Of a stretch of 64,000 nucleotides of DNA, positions 8,887-17,494 are shown piece by piece. A program made the position numbers and the translations under genes. Origin of the DNA: Humisphaera borealis. Lineage in GTDB: Bacteria > Planctomycetota > Phycisphaerae > Tepidisphaerales > Tepidisphaeraceae. The notes beneath the pieces were generated by a model, which searched no databases, was not told where the DNA came from, and worked only from the letters and a program-made list of their open reading frames with translations. Location: assembly GCF_015169395.1 (NCBI RefSeq), contig NZ_CP063458.1, positions 992,001 to 1,056,000 on the forward strand. The letters run 5' to 3'. Each line of letters opens with the position of its first letter. The first letter of the stretch is position 1.

Positions 8887-11235
8887 TTACTCGTACAAAA
8901 ACTCATGCTGTCGCAGCAGGTAGGTCACCACCGTACGCCACGCACGCACGGTGTATTTCGGATCGGGCACCGGCTTTTCCAGGTTCTGCCGGCAGGAATA
9001 GGTCTCCTGCTTCTCGATCCCCTTCCGCTCGGCCGCATCGGTGACGACGCCGGCGAACAACTGGTACGTCCGATCGACTTCCGGCGAGTCGGCGGCGTCG
9101 AACCGGCCGAGGATCTGCTGGTGCAGATAGACGATCGCCTGGCGAATCTTCGCATCGGCCTCGGCGGATGACCCGGGCACGACATCGGGCTCGATCTTCG
9201 GGAACAGCCGGCGGTCCTGCGGATCGCGGCTGAAGTCGAGCGCCACCTGTTTGCACGCGACATCGTTCGCGAGAATGCGCTGGATCGCGCCCATCGCCCC
9301 GCTGGGGTCGGTCGCGCGTTCGGTCACTTCCTTGGAATCGATCCCGCCGTACAGCATCGCGAGCTGGTCGTTCAATCGTCCCCACGGCCTGCCGAAGATT
9401 GCTTTGACCTTGCGCTCGATCTGCTCGGGCGCCAGCATGCGACAGACGCCGACGTCATCCAGTTCCGCCCGCCGCTGCGGGTTGGCCAGCACCGTGGCAA
9501 CGCCATCCGCCCGGTAAAACTCCGACTCGATCAGGTCCTTGAACACGTTCTTGAGGTTGAAGTTCCCCCTGGCGAACCGGACCGCGATCGCTTCGATCTG
9601 CCGGCGCTGCTCGGTGTAGGCCCGGCGTCGGGCGGCGAACATGGGGTCGTCGATATCCTTCGGCGCCAGCAACGGTCGGCGGCCGGTCAGGATGTACTGC
9701 ACGTGCTCCACCATCGCGACGGCAAAGCGCGGGTCCTTTGCCGTCCGCTCTCCGAGCCATTGCAGTGCCCGCCAGCGGTCGGCCGTCGGCAGGTCTTCCC
9801 CTTCGAAGCCGGGGCCGAACATGTCCTTGAACCAGCCCCCCTTCCGCTTGCCGTAGACGCCTTCGAACTTCCAGTAGTCCTGGAACAGCCCGGCGACCGG
9901 ATCGAGCGTGCGATGACACACGGCACATTCCGACGCCTGCATGGTGGGGACTTCAAACTTCGCCGTCACTGCGGCCGCATCCGACACGCGGGCGGCCAAT
10001 TCCAGCACGTCTACACCAAGGAAGTGCTGGTAGTACATCCGCGCCCGCAATCGATTGCGGTTCGTCTCGGTCGTCGGGTACCGCTTGAGATACTGAAACG
10101 TGCTGAGAATGCCGGCGTGCGGATAAAAACCGGTCGCCGAATCCTGATCGTCGTCCCGCGTGCGGGCGACGAGTTGCTTGAGCTTGAGGGGGATGTACTC
10201 GAACGGGTCGTCGGGGTTCTTGAACCGCGACTTGATGTCGTCGAACACGCCATACCCGCGGGCGGTGTACGGCGTCACCATGATGTAATCGGCGGTCACG
10301 ATTTCCGTGAACGGGCGGTCGTTTCGAACGATGTGCTCGATGAGCTTCATTGGCTCGCCGAACATCGCCTCGCGGTAGTCCGCCGCCAGCTTGTAGCGGG
10401 CCTGCGTCTGGGCCTTGGCGTCGCCGGCGGCAGACAGATCGTACTTCTGATACCAAAGCCGGCTCTTGCTGAAGTGCTCGTAAGAGAGCGCCAGCTCCGC
10501 GCCGCCGTCGTAACCGACGGTAAGAAAGACGTCGTTGAATCCCTCGCGCAGGCGGGCGTAGAACGCGTCCTCATTCATCACCGCGTCGAGCAGCGCGGGC
10601 AATGCCTTACGACCGTCTTTAGTGATCGCGGCAAGCTCTGTCTCAGTCGGCAGGCGCCCCGCCAGCGACAGCGTGACCCGCCTGAGCAGCTTTCGATCAT
10701 CAAGCATGATGACGCCGTCGAAGAACGGCGTGGCATCCCGGTCCACAATCGCGGCACGCTCGGCCGTCGCCCGCGCCATCGCCGCAGGGTCGGCGGTTCG
10801 GCGGACGTACTCGGCCAGGATGCGGTAGCCGGTCGAGTCCGGTTTCAGCACGCCCTTGCCGCCATGCTTAAGCTTGCCCACCACCTTCAGCAGCATCCGA
10901 GACTGATCGCCGTCCTTAACGATCGCCATCTTCGCGAACTGGTCGCGGTTGTAGCGAAGCGTCTCACCGCGCGAGGCGGCCTGCGTCTTGACTGGGTCTT
11001 TCAGGACGAACTTGCTGTCCTCGGCGTCGCCGCCGGCCTTATGGCACTCGAGGCAGGTTTGGGCCCCCACCTTGGCCCAGACTTCATTCTCGAAGTAGCC
11101 GTCCACCGGCGCGGCGCAGCCGGCACCGGTGTAGGCCTTGGTGTCCTCCGCGGGTTGTGCCGGCACCCTGCCGGGCAACAGCACGGCCGCGAACAGGAAC
11201 ACGCTGATTGCGTTCAGTCGAGCACGAGATGACAT
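8887..11235 (-). CDS. Planctomycete-type cytochrome c protein (DUF1592/DUF1588-like)
   Basis: A 782-residue protein. The start is set at 11235, where MSSRARLNAISVFLFAAVLL gives a clean signal peptide. The longer frame to 11841 would overlap the divergent gene. Two CxxCH haem sites are seen: CLECH about 45 residues after the signal, with the spacing of planctomycete cytochrome c domains, and CAVCHRTLDP near residue 430, as in DUF1588. The rest is helical, with repeated LARG/DLIESEFYR-type segments. It is first in the operon with the DUF1501 and propeller genes. A periplasmic electron-accepting partner is inferred. Confidence 0.85.
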   Translation of the reverse strand: MSSRARLNAISVFLFAAVLLPGRVPAQPAEDTKAYTGAGCAAPVDGYFENEVWAKVGAQTCLECHKAGGDAEDSKFVLKDPVKTQAASRGETLRYNRDQFAKMAIVKDGDQSRMLLKVVGKLKHGGKGVLKPDSTGYRILAEYVRRTADPAAMARATAERAAIVDRDATPFFDGVIMLDDRKLLRRVTLSLAGRLPTETELAAITKDGRKALPALLDAVMNEDAFYARLREGFNDVFLTVGYDGGAELALSYEHFSKSRLWYQKYDLSAAGDAKAQTQARYKLAADYREAMFGEPMKLIEHIVRNDRPFTEIVTADYIMVTPYTARGYGVFDDIKSRFKNPDDPFEYIPLKLKQLVARTRDDDQDSATGFYPHAGILSTFQYLKRYPTTETNRNRLRARMYYQHFLGVDVLELAARVSDAAAVTAKFEVPTMQASECAVCHRTLDPVAGLFQDYWKFEGVYGKRKGGWFKDMFGPGFEGEDLPTADRWRALQWLGERTAKDPRFAVAMVEHVQYILTGRRPLLAPKDIDDPMFAARRRAYTEQRRQIEAIAVRFARGNFNLKNVFKDLIESEFYRADGVATVLANPQRRAELDDVGVCRMLAPEQIERKVKAIFGRPWGRLNDQLAMLYGGIDSKEVTERATDPSGAMGAIQRILANDVACKQVALDFSRDPQDRRLFPKIEPDVVPGSSAEADAKIRQAIVYLHQQILGRFDAADSPEVDRTYQLFAGVVTDAAERKGIEKQETYSCRQNLEKPVPDPKYTVRAWRTVVTYLLRQHEFLYE

Positions 11236-11437
11236 GCAGCGTACCTTCCATGGAAGTGTCAGCCTTGCATACCGGGCAAACTGCTTCGTGATGGCGCGCG
11301 GACGGGATTCTGAGTACGCCCGGTCCGCCGGATGGCTCGGCAACATAACGCATAACGTTCGCTCCGGATCGTGGTAACATTCGGTAACGCGGCTTCGCGG
11401 ATGCCGCAGAACTCGATCATTGTGACCCACCCCTGCC

Positions 11438-12796
11438 ATGACCTTTCGCAAACCCAATCGCCGTGACGTCCTTCGTGCCAGCCTCGGACTCGGCGCGGGC
11501 CTGGCCCTGCCGAACTGGTTCATCGAAGAGACGATGGCCGCCGACGAGGCCGTCAAGCCGGTGAAAGCGGCGAACGACCGCCCCCGGGTGCTTTGGATCG
11601 GTTGCGGCGGGCGAGGGAACTCCGTATCGCGCGAGGTCAAGCCGTTCGGCGATATCGTCGCCGTGTGCGATGTCGATTCCAAGCATGCCGCCAACGCGAT
11701 CGCCGAGTTCCCCAAGGCCGAGAGCTTTTCCGACTTCCGCAAGGCGATGGACGAGACCAAGTTCGACATCGTCCTCAACGCCACCCCCGACCACTGGCAC
11801 ACGCTGATCAACATCGCTTCGGCCCGGCGCGGGAAGGACATCTACAGCGAAAAGCCGCTGACGCTGACCATCGATGAAGGCAAGCACCTGATCAAAGAGA
11901 TTCGCGGCAACAAGCGCATCCTGCAGACCGGCAGCCAGCAGCGGTCGGACGCCAAGTTCCGGCTGGCGTGCGAGCTGGTCCGCAACGGGCGGCTCGGCAA
12001 GATGAAGCATGTCGATGTCGTTCTGCCCGCCGGCCGGACTGACGGCCCGCTGGCCACCAAGCCGGTGCCGGAGAACCTGGACTGGAATTTCTGGCAGGGG
12101 CAGACCAAGGCGACCGACTACGTTCCCGAGCGCTGCCACCAGTGGTTCCGTTTCTGGCTCGACTACTCCGGCGGCACCAACACCGACTGGGGCGCCCACC
12201 ACAACGACATCGCGCTCTGGGCCCTCAACGAGATCGCCCCCGTCGAGATCGAAGGCAAGAAGCTCTCGACCAACGTCCCCGGCGGCTTCACCACGCCCGG
12301 CGACTACGAAGTGAAGTTCACCTACGCCAGCGGTGTGACGCAGACGGTCCGCAGCCATCCGAACTACATGTGGAACGGCAGCCGCAAGCCCGGCGCCCCG
12401 CCGTATGCCAAGCCCGATGCCGGCAAGCCCCCGCACGATACGCACGGCGTCACCTTCCACGGCAGCGACGGCTGGCTGTTCATCACCCGCGGCAAGATCG
12501 AGGCGAGCAACCCGGACATTCTGAAGTACGAGTTCCCGGCGTCGGCCGAGCGGCTCTATGTCAGCACGAATCACGCCGCCAACTTCTTCGACTCCGTCAA
12601 GTCGCGTAAGGACAGCATCTGCCCGGTCGAGGTCGGCCATCGTTCGGCCTCGGCGTGCCACCTGGCGGTCATCGGCACGCTACTGGGCCGCAAGCTCAAG
12701 TGGGACCCGCAGGCCGAGCAGTTCGTCGGCGACGACGAGGCCAACAAGATGCTGTCGCGGGAGATGCGCAAGCCCTGGGGTTACGACGCGGTGTGA
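11438..12796 (+). CDS. Tat-exported Gfo/Idh/MocA family oxidoreductase
   Basis: A 452-residue protein. The N-terminus has a twin-arginine motif (NRRDVLRASLG) and a hydrophobic stretch up to about residue 30. The NAD(P)-binding Rossmann fold begins at about residue 49 (WIGCGGRGN). The conserved EKP motif (YSEKPLTL) and the C-terminal domain with HWFRFWLDYSGG and DWGAHHNDIALW match secreted planctomycete members of the family. These commonly act on sugars or sugar derivatives with tightly bound cofactor. It is divergent from the cytochrome operon with about 200 bases between starts, so a shared control region is plausible. Confidence 0.92.
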   Translation: MTFRKPNRRDVLRASLGLGAGLALPNWFIEETMAADEAVKPVKAANDRPRVLWIGCGGRGNSVSREVKPFGDIVAVCDVDSKHAANAIAEFPKAESFSDFRKAMDETKFDIVLNATPDHWHTLINIASARRGKDIYSEKPLTLTIDEGKHLIKEIRGNKRILQTGSQQRSDAKFRLACELVRNGRLGKMKHVDVVLPAGRTDGPLATKPVPENLDWNFWQGQTKATDYVPERCHQWFRFWLDYSGGTNTDWGAHHNDIALWALNEIAPVEIEGKKLSTNVPGGFTTPGDYEVKFTYASGVTQTVRSHPNYMWNGSRKPGAPPYAKPDAGKPPHDTHGVTFHGSDGWLFITRGKIEASNPDILKYEFPASAERLYVSTNHAANFFDSVKSRKDSICPVEVGHRSASACHLAVIGTLLGRKLKWDPQAEQFVGDDEANKMLSREMRKPWGYDAV

Positions 12797-12842
12797 GCGA
12801 TGGCATTCCGGTCCCCGGTTTTACCCGGTCCGTCCGGCGATG

Positions 12843-13153
12843 CTACGGGCGTCGACGCCGGAAGAATCCGTCAAGGTCCCGCGCCCCATGTACCACCGCG
12901 ATCACCTTGATGGGTGTGACTTGCCACCGGTAGACGATGACGTACGAATAGACCGACCAGAAGCGGAATTGGTGATCGAGCAGATCGTCGCGAAAGTGTC
13001 CAGGCCGGGCATCTCGCCGAGCTTCTGGCACTCATCGTATATCGACGCGATGACGCGGTCGGCCGTCGATTCGGATGCCTCGTCGGCTAGATACTCCCCT
13101 ATCGCCAGAGTGTCGGCCGCCGAATCGTCAGTAAAGACGAAACTGCGTGTCAT
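12843..13153 (-). pseudogene. parE: ParE/RelE-type toxin gene, split by a one-base frameshift
   Basis: The N-terminal half (from ATG at 13153: TRSFVFTDDSAADTLAIGEY...QKLGEMPGL) and the C-terminal half in another frame (GHFRDDLLDHQFRFW...VIAVVHGARDL) together make one ordinary ParE toxin of about 100 residues. The frames meet at about 13000-13001, where restoring one C (a G on the coding strand) rejoins them. Read as is, the protein goes out of frame and ends after 83 residues, losing the R..V..Y.I.Y and HGARDL core. The gene overlaps the ParD gene by four bases (ATGA). It is either inactivated or a sequencing slip in a short homopolymer. Confidence 0.8.
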
Positions 13154-13434
13154 GCCGTCCGCCCCGCGCGACGGCGCTTGGAGGCTTCGATTCGTTTCAG
13201 CACTTCATCCGGGTCAATGACCGGCCCGCTCTCCGAACGCTCCGCTGCCGATCGAAGCTTCGACTGAAGAACACGGAATGCTTCGTCACGATCCCGCTCC
13301 TGAAGTTCGAGCAAGCGGAGTCCTTCACGTACCACTTCGCTGGCGGTTTGATAACGGCCGCTCGCCACGCGTTGCTCAACAAACCGTTCCAGTTCTGCGG
13401 TTAACGACACATTCAAACTGCTTCGGGAGGGCAT
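13150..13434 (-). CDS. parD: ParD-type ribbon-helix-helix antitoxin
   Basis: A 94-residue protein starting MPSRSSLNVSLTAELERFVE. The N-terminal 45 residues fit the ribbon-helix-helix DNA-binding fold of ParD (SLNVSLT strand, then VASGRYQTASEVVREGLRLLE). The C-terminal half is charged and helical and would wrap the toxin. The start at 13434 is preferred over 13479 because the extra residues are not family-like. It is the first gene of the toxin-antitoxin pair and would repress its own promoter. It is intact while the toxin is frameshifted. Confidence 0.9.
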   Translation of the reverse strand: MPSRSSLNVSLTAELERFVEQRVASGRYQTASEVVREGLRLLELQERDRDEAFRVLQSKLRSAAERSESGPVIDPDEVLKRIEASKRRRAGRTA

Positions 13435-13491
13435 GACCTCATTGTGCAATCTGGGGCAATGGGTGTCAATTTGTGACACCCGATCCTTTTT

Positions 13492-13857
13492 CTATCGGCC
13501 CACCCCGCACCGAGCGCATCGGCGACCGGTAACCCCCAGCCGTGTGCCGCAAGAACTGCAATGGCCCGGCGACCGCCGAAGTGTTCGCTGAATGATCCAC
13601 CAGCCGGCCAGGGCGGCCAGATAGCCCGTGGCCGCCCAAATGCCCAGGATCAGAAGCTCAGATGTCCGGCACGGCACAGGTGCCGACATGCCGGCCATAA
13701 CAAAGGTCTCCAGCTTCCGACTGATGAGCCAGATCCAGGTCGCGTAGAACAGGAACGTGACGGCGAGCGTGGCAATCCATGTCGAGAGTCGGAACGTCAT
13801 CGTTGCCACCGATGAATCGTTCGCCGCGTCCAGTTTGGCTTGGAAAAGTTCAACCAT
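13492..13857 (-). CDS. Small membrane protein with C-terminal zinc ribbon
   Basis: A 121-residue protein from ATG at 13857, with AGGAGG eleven bases upstream; a GTG at 13869 is a less likely start. Two membrane segments are visible (about residues 21-43, IATLAVTFLFYATWIWLI, and about 64-86, LLILGIWAATGYLAALAG). The tail reads CSSCGTRLGVTGRRCARCG, two CxxC pairs of a zinc ribbon. This layout of helices plus terminal zinc ribbon recurs at 21903-22805 and 38715-39350. The function is unknown. Its start is 23-35 bases from the divergent sugar kinase gene. Confidence 0.7.
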   Translation of the reverse strand: MVELFQAKLDAANDSSVATMTFRLSTWIATLAVTFLFYATWIWLISRKLETFVMAGMSAPVPCRTSELLILGIWAATGYLAALAGWWIIQRTLRRSPGHCSSCGTRLGVTGRRCARCGVGR

Positions 13858-13892
13858 CGTCGAACTCACCTCCTCGCGGTATGGTTCACGCC

Positions 13893-14783
13893 ATGGCGCC
13901 TCGCATACTCGCCGTCGGCGAAATCCTCTTTGACGTTTTCCCCGACCGGCGGGTGCTCGGCGGAGCCCCGGCGAACTTTGCCTACATGGCCCATCGGCTC
14001 GGGGCCGATTCGCACCTGATCTCCCGCGTCGCCGACGACGCCGACGGCAAACGGGCACTGGCGGAACTGACCGAGATCGGGCTTTCCATCAAAGGCGTTC
14101 AGGTCGCGCCGTCACCGCCGCCCACGGGCCTGGTCGATGTCACCGTCGCCGGCGGCCAGCCGTCGTACGTCATCAAGACCAACACCGCCTGGGACGAGAT
14201 CGCGGTCGATGAGACGGCGATCGCCTTGGCCCGCTCCTGCAACGTCCTTTGTTTTGGCACGCTCGCCCAGCGGAAGGAACCATCGGCATCATCCATCCGG
14301 CAGATCGTCGCGGCGGCCTCGCCTTACACGCTACGCATCCTTGATATCAACCTTCGCAAGCCGATGGTGAGTGCCGAGATCATCCAGCAATCGTTGCAAC
14401 TGGCCGTCGCACTGAAGCTCAACAGCGACGAACTGCCTGTGCTGGCCGAGATGCTCTCGCTGACGTCGTTCACTGAGAAAGGCCAGATCGCCGAGCTGGC
14501 CGAAAGGTACGGCTTTCAACTGGTCGTCCTCACCCGCGGCGACGCCGGCAGTTTGCTCTATTCCAACCGGCAGGTCGATGAACATCCCGGCGTGAAAGTG
14601 AAGATCGTGGATGCCGTCGGTGCCGGCGACGCCTTCACCGCCGCCACGACGATCGGCTTCCTGCGGGGCTGGCGGCTGTCCAAGATCAACGAGATCGCCA
14701 ACCAGATCGCTGCGTACGTGTGTACCCAGCCCGGCGCGACCCCGCCGATCCCGCCGGAGCTGCGGAAGCACTTTGAGGGTTGA
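13893..14783 (+). CDS. PfkB family sugar kinase (fructokinase-like)
   Basis: A 296-residue kinase. The N-terminus MAPRILAVGEILFDVFP followed by LGGAPANFAYMAHRLGADSHL is typical of bacterial fructokinases in the PfkB/ribokinase fold. The catalytic signature GAGDAFTAATTIGFL, holding the base Asp and the anion hole, lies near residue 245. An in-frame ATG at 13881 is an alternative start, and neither has a good Shine-Dalgarno. It phosphorylates a sugar, fructose being the best guess, in the cytoplasm. No transporter gene is adjacent. Confidence 0.9.
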   Translation: MAPRILAVGEILFDVFPDRRVLGGAPANFAYMAHRLGADSHLISRVADDADGKRALAELTEIGLSIKGVQVAPSPPPTGLVDVTVAGGQPSYVIKTNTAWDEIAVDETAIALARSCNVLCFGTLAQRKEPSASSIRQIVAAASPYTLRILDINLRKPMVSAEIIQQSLQLAVALKLNSDELPVLAEMLSLTSFTEKGQIAELAERYGFQLVVLTRGDAGSLLYSNRQVDEHPGVKVKIVDAVGAGDAFTAATTIGFLRGWRLSKINEIANQIAAYVCTQPGATPPIPPELRKHFEG

Positions 14784-14830
14784 AGAGGGAGAGAGAAAGT
14801 TCGAGAGCCGGGATGGACGAAGGGGGAATT

Positions 14831-14902
14831 GCGATTTCAGATTTGAGATTTGAGATTTGATTCGAGATTCGCGATCCCAATCTCAAATCTGAAATTTCAA
14901 AT
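14831..14902. repeat. AT-rich inverted repeat with GATTTGA units
   Basis: The left arm 14831-14858 (gcgatttcagatttgag, then two further tgagattt units) is complementary to the right arm 14881-14902 (tctcaaatctgaaatttc...). It is markedly AT-rich against the GC-rich background, with three tandem copies of a 7-base unit in the left arm. It lies between the sugar kinase stop and the sodA promoter region and could act as a terminator-like stem. There is no protein-coding content. Confidence 0.6.
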
Positions 14903-14962
14903 CCGACATCGACCCCTCCCCTTCATCTCCCTAATTGCCCCACGAAGTCCCCACTTCCCCCG

Positions 14963-14991
14963 TTGACGGTCACCGGCGCGAGGCATAGTCT
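14963..14991 (+). promoter_or_regulatory. Possible sigma70-type promoter of the superoxide dismutase gene
   Basis: TTGACG at 14963-14968 and TAGTCT at 14986-14991 are 17 bases apart, about 80 bases before the start codon. The -35 is good (5/6) and the -10 is poor (3/6), so this is only a candidate. Confidence 0.25.
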
Positions 14992-15072
14992 TGCCATAGC
15001 CGCAGACGCCTCGGCGTGACAGCCGATCGCTTCGCCGTTGCCGCAGGCGCATCTGTGTGACCAGGAGAAACC

Positions 15073-15690
15073 ATGCCCATCGAACACAAGCCGCTCCCGT
15101 ATCCTTCCGACGCCCTCGAACCCCACTTCGACAAGCAGACGATGGAGATCCATCACGGCAAGCATTACAAGACCTACGTCGACACCTACAACGGCATGCT
15201 CGCCAAGGCCCCGTCGCTCGAAGGCAAGCCCCTGCACGAGGTGCTGGCCAACAACTGCGCCATCGCCCCGGATGACGTGAAGACCGTCGTCCGCAATCAC
15301 GGCGGCGGCGCTCACAACCACGCGCTGTTCTGGGAGATCCTCGGCGGTGCAGGCCATGGCGGCGGCAAGCCGACCGGCAACCTCGCCAAGGCGATCGACG
15401 CCGCGTTCGGCTCGTTCGACGCCTTCAAGGAGAAGTTCGAAACCGCCGCCAAGACCCGCTTCGGCTCCGGCTGGGCGTGGCTGGTGAAGAAGGGCGACAA
15501 GCTGGAAGTCACCAGCACCGCCAACCAGGACAGCCCGCTGATGGAAGGCGCATTCCCGGTGATCGGCCTGGACGTGTGGGAACACGCGTACTACCTGAAG
15601 TACCAGAACAAGCGCCCGGACTACGTGTCGGCGTTCTGGAACGTGGTCAATTGGTCGGCCGCCGAGGACCGGTACAACCGGGCGAAGTAA
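15073..15690 (+). CDS. sodA: Superoxide dismutase, Fe/Mn family, probably Mn type
   Basis: A 205-residue enzyme. Metal ligands are visible: His27 in EIHHGKHY, a second His in HNHALFW, and Asp and His in DVWEHAYY. The Gln in TANQDSPL is the second-sphere residue seen in Mn enzymes, whereas Fe enzymes usually carry it earlier, so Mn or cambialistic use is inferred. It converts superoxide to peroxide and oxygen and has no signal peptide, so it is cytoplasmic. The start has a good GGAG-type site (accaggagaaacc). It is monocistronic, with a hairpin repeat 18 bases after the stop. Confidence 0.97.
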   Translation: MPIEHKPLPYPSDALEPHFDKQTMEIHHGKHYKTYVDTYNGMLAKAPSLEGKPLHEVLANNCAIAPDDVKTVVRNHGGGAHNHALFWEILGGAGHGGGKPTGNLAKAIDAAFGSFDAFKEKFETAAKTRFGSGWAWLVKKGDKLEVTSTANQDSPLMEGAFPVIGLDVWEHAYYLKYQNKRPDYVSAFWNVVNWSAAEDRYNRAK

Positions 15691-15708
15691 CTTTTGATTC
15701 CCGACGCA

Positions 15709-15756
15709 CCGCAGGCCTGTGACGCGCTTCTCGCGAGGCGCGGCACAGGCCTGTGG
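15709..15756. repeat. CAGGCCTGTG inverted repeat after sodA
   Basis: Arms ccgcaggcctgtg (15709-15721) and cacaggcctgtgg (15744-15756) pair with one mismatch around a GC-rich loop that can itself pair (gcgc...gcgc). No T-tract follows, so it is a REP-like stem rather than a clear terminator. Confidence 0.6.
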
Positions 15757-15783
15757 CATTGGACGGGGGAATTGCATCGGGTC

Positions 15784-16287
15784 ATGAGCATCTGGATACG
15801 TACATTCTCGCCGCGACCACTCGGCCCGCTTAACGCGGAAGCGTTGCAGTCAGGTATTCGAAAGCGATTGTTGGCGGCACCGTTCAATCCCGACGAGGAG
15901 GAGGATCCCGAGGTCGTCTTATCGCGTCTTCGCATTTCGCCACGCAGTGCTGACCTCCTTGAACTCTACTATCGGGCCGACGCGAAACGATTCATTCCCG
16001 TCGAGCGGTGGGTAGGCGACGCCGCGGCCGAAGAGGTCGAGGAAGCATTGGAAGACTTGGAAGATGCCCTGGACCCCGGCGCGGCGAAGGTTCGGGCCAT
16101 TCTCAATCGGACGGTCGAGACTGTGGCATTCGAACTGAAACTCAGCGATGCACAAGGAATGGGCTGGCCTCTGGCCATTGCTGCGGCGGCGACATTTGCC
16201 GAGCAATGCAGCGGGGTGATTTACGCGGAGGATTCCGGCTGGATGGTGCCGAGTGGTAACGAAGTAGAATTTCTCGTCCAAGAGTAG
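15784..16287 (+). CDS. Hypothetical protein, 167 residues
   Basis: The start is put at MSIWIRTFSPRPLGPL (15784); the longer frame from 15694 would read through the hairpin repeat after sodA. The sequence is acidic and helical, with a Glu-rich run (about 80-95, AAAEEVEEALEDLEDAL), and ends with a beta-rich part (GVIYAEDSGWMVPSGNEVEFLVQ). There is no signal peptide or membrane segment, and I recognise no family. The shape is like small cytoplasmic proteins of unknown function. It is followed by a repeat at 16295. Confidence 0.6.
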   Translation: MSIWIRTFSPRPLGPLNAEALQSGIRKRLLAAPFNPDEEEDPEVVLSRLRISPRSADLLELYYRADAKRFIPVERWVGDAAAEEVEEALEDLEDALDPGAAKVRAILNRTVETVAFELKLSDAQGMGWPLAIAAAATFAEQCSGVIYAEDSGWMVPSGNEVEFLVQE

Positions 16288-16294
16288 CCGGTTT

Positions 16295-16355
16295 GTGTGC
16301 CATGCCCACGCCGCCCACCGGCTCTCGAACCTCGCTGCGTACTCCCGCGTGGGCA
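16295..16355. repeat. Dispersed 61-base repeat, copy 1
   Basis: Runs from gtgtgccatgcccacgc to ctcccgcgtgggca. It is a direct, diverged copy of 17431-17491 of identical length, with the same ends (gtgtgccatg / cccgcgtgggca) and the same core (ggctctcg). The ends are inverted complements (tgccatgcccacg / cgtgggca), so each copy can fold into a hairpin. Confidence 0.55.
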
Positions 16356-16428
16356 TGCGATTCGGCGGTACTCGCGACGTTCGCCACATGCCCACGCACA
16401 TCGCAATTCATTTGAGACATTCTTGCAT

Positions 16429-17016
16429 ATGCGACCGCTGACCATCCTCGGCTCCGATACCTCGGTGGGTTGTCGCATCGGAGGCATCTGCCCGTTGGGA
16501 TTGGAGTCCCATCTGGGTCGTCCCAACGGCCAATACTTTGGCACGTTTCCATTACTCGCTCAAATCGGCACGGAATTCTCACTCTTTCACCGGTTCGACC
16601 CGGCCGGTCATGACCCGGCGCGTGATCTGATACCGTTCAATAACCAGATTCTTGAACCTAGTGATCTCATCTGGGTTGTCGTCCACCCTTCCTCCGTAAG
16701 GGCTCCGGCGTCGCCATCTTCATTTAGGGGGCGAGCGCTAGCGCTCGGGCCGGAATCTGCCGACGACGTGGACGACGCTTGCGGCGGGCTGATGCGATAC
16801 TCGGGCAACAAATTGGGTGGACTGTGTTACTTCGAACGATATCAGGTAGCGGACGATGTTCCGTCGCTGGAAAGAGAAGGGTTCGAACACCTTTTGCAAA
16901 TTGGCATGGAGGGCTGCGGCGTAATCGATGGCTTTCCATGGGATCCCGGCACGTTGAACGTGTGGGCTCGGAACGCATCGGATTCGCGCACCTACCGGTT
17001 CTGCGTTCAGCAGTGA
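16429..17016 (+). CDS. Hypothetical protein, 195 residues, flanked by repeats
   Basis: Starts at MRPLTILGSDTSVGCRIGG and has no signal peptide or known motif. Residues about 101-107 (RGRALALG) are encoded by the near-perfect palindrome cgagcgctagcgctcg at 16731-16746, which may be an inserted repeat read in frame. The second half (GGLMRYSGNKLGGLCYFERYQ...) looks folded and ordinary. The gene lies between two copies of a 61-base repeat. No Shine-Dalgarno is evident, so expression is uncertain, but codon use and length support a real gene. Confidence 0.5.
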   Translation: MRPLTILGSDTSVGCRIGGICPLGLESHLGRPNGQYFGTFPLLAQIGTEFSLFHRFDPAGHDPARDLIPFNNQILEPSDLIWVVVHPSSVRAPASPSSFRGRALALGPESADDVDDACGGLMRYSGNKLGGLCYFERYQVADDVPSLEREGFEHLLQIGMEGCGVIDGFPWDPGTLNVWARNASDSRTYRFCVQQ

Positions 17017-17100
17017 TTGGTCTCCGGTTGCGGCGTTCGGCATACGTCCACGCTCGCCATCGCCCGCAAGTTCGAACGCCGCCTGAAGGCGTGGGCACAC

Positions 17101-17370
17101 GGCCCCGGCGGGGCCGACGCCGCTTGCCACGGGTGGAGCGAGGTCGGCGAAGCCGGCACGCGGAACCCGTGGTACAGAAATCGCCCGCGCCCCGCCCCGG
17201 ATGGGGCGGACGAAGGGTTGTGAGACGTGACGCGTCGCTCGGCGGAAGACGATTCGTCCGCCCCGCCGGGGGCGGCACAACGGGGGTGAAGTTGTCCACG
17301 GGTTTCGCGGCGTCGGCTTCGCCGGCACCGCTCCACCCGTGGCAAGCATCGCCGGCCCCGGCGGGGCCGA
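17101..17370. repeat. Large palindromic element, family II, copy 1
   Basis: The left arm 17101-17172 (ggccccggcggggccga, then cttgccacgggtgg and gtcggcgaagccggc, ending ggaacccgtgg) returns inverted as the right arm 17294-17370. The core carries further GC hairpins (cgccccggatggggcg). The copy at 18842-19104 has the same order of blocks. No transposase frame is inside, so it is non-autonomous or a structural repeat. With 17431-17491 and 17495-17681 it fills the 588-base stretch 17017-17604, in which no gene is seen. Confidence 0.7.
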
Positions 17371-17430
17371 AGGCAGGATCAAACGATCATCGCCGGACGG
17401 TGCGTATCGCTTGCATGTCAATGGGATCTC

Positions 17431-17491
17431 GTGTGCCATGCTCACGCTGCTCAATGGCTCTCGCATTTCGTGGCGTTCTCCCGCGTGGGCA
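17431..17491. repeat. Dispersed 61-base repeat, copy 2
   Basis: A direct copy of the unit at 16295-16355 with the same length and end sequences (gtgtgccatg...cccgcgtgggca) and scattered substitutions. Confidence 0.55.
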
Positions 17492-17494
17492 ATT

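Noticed and set aside
9703-11232. A 509-residue plus-strand frame opposite the cytochrome gene
   Set aside because: Antisense shadow; the opposite strand has CxxCH haem sites and a signal peptide.
11236-11841. N-terminal extension of the cytochrome c protein
   Set aside because: It would overlap the divergent oxidoreductase gene and bury the signal peptide.
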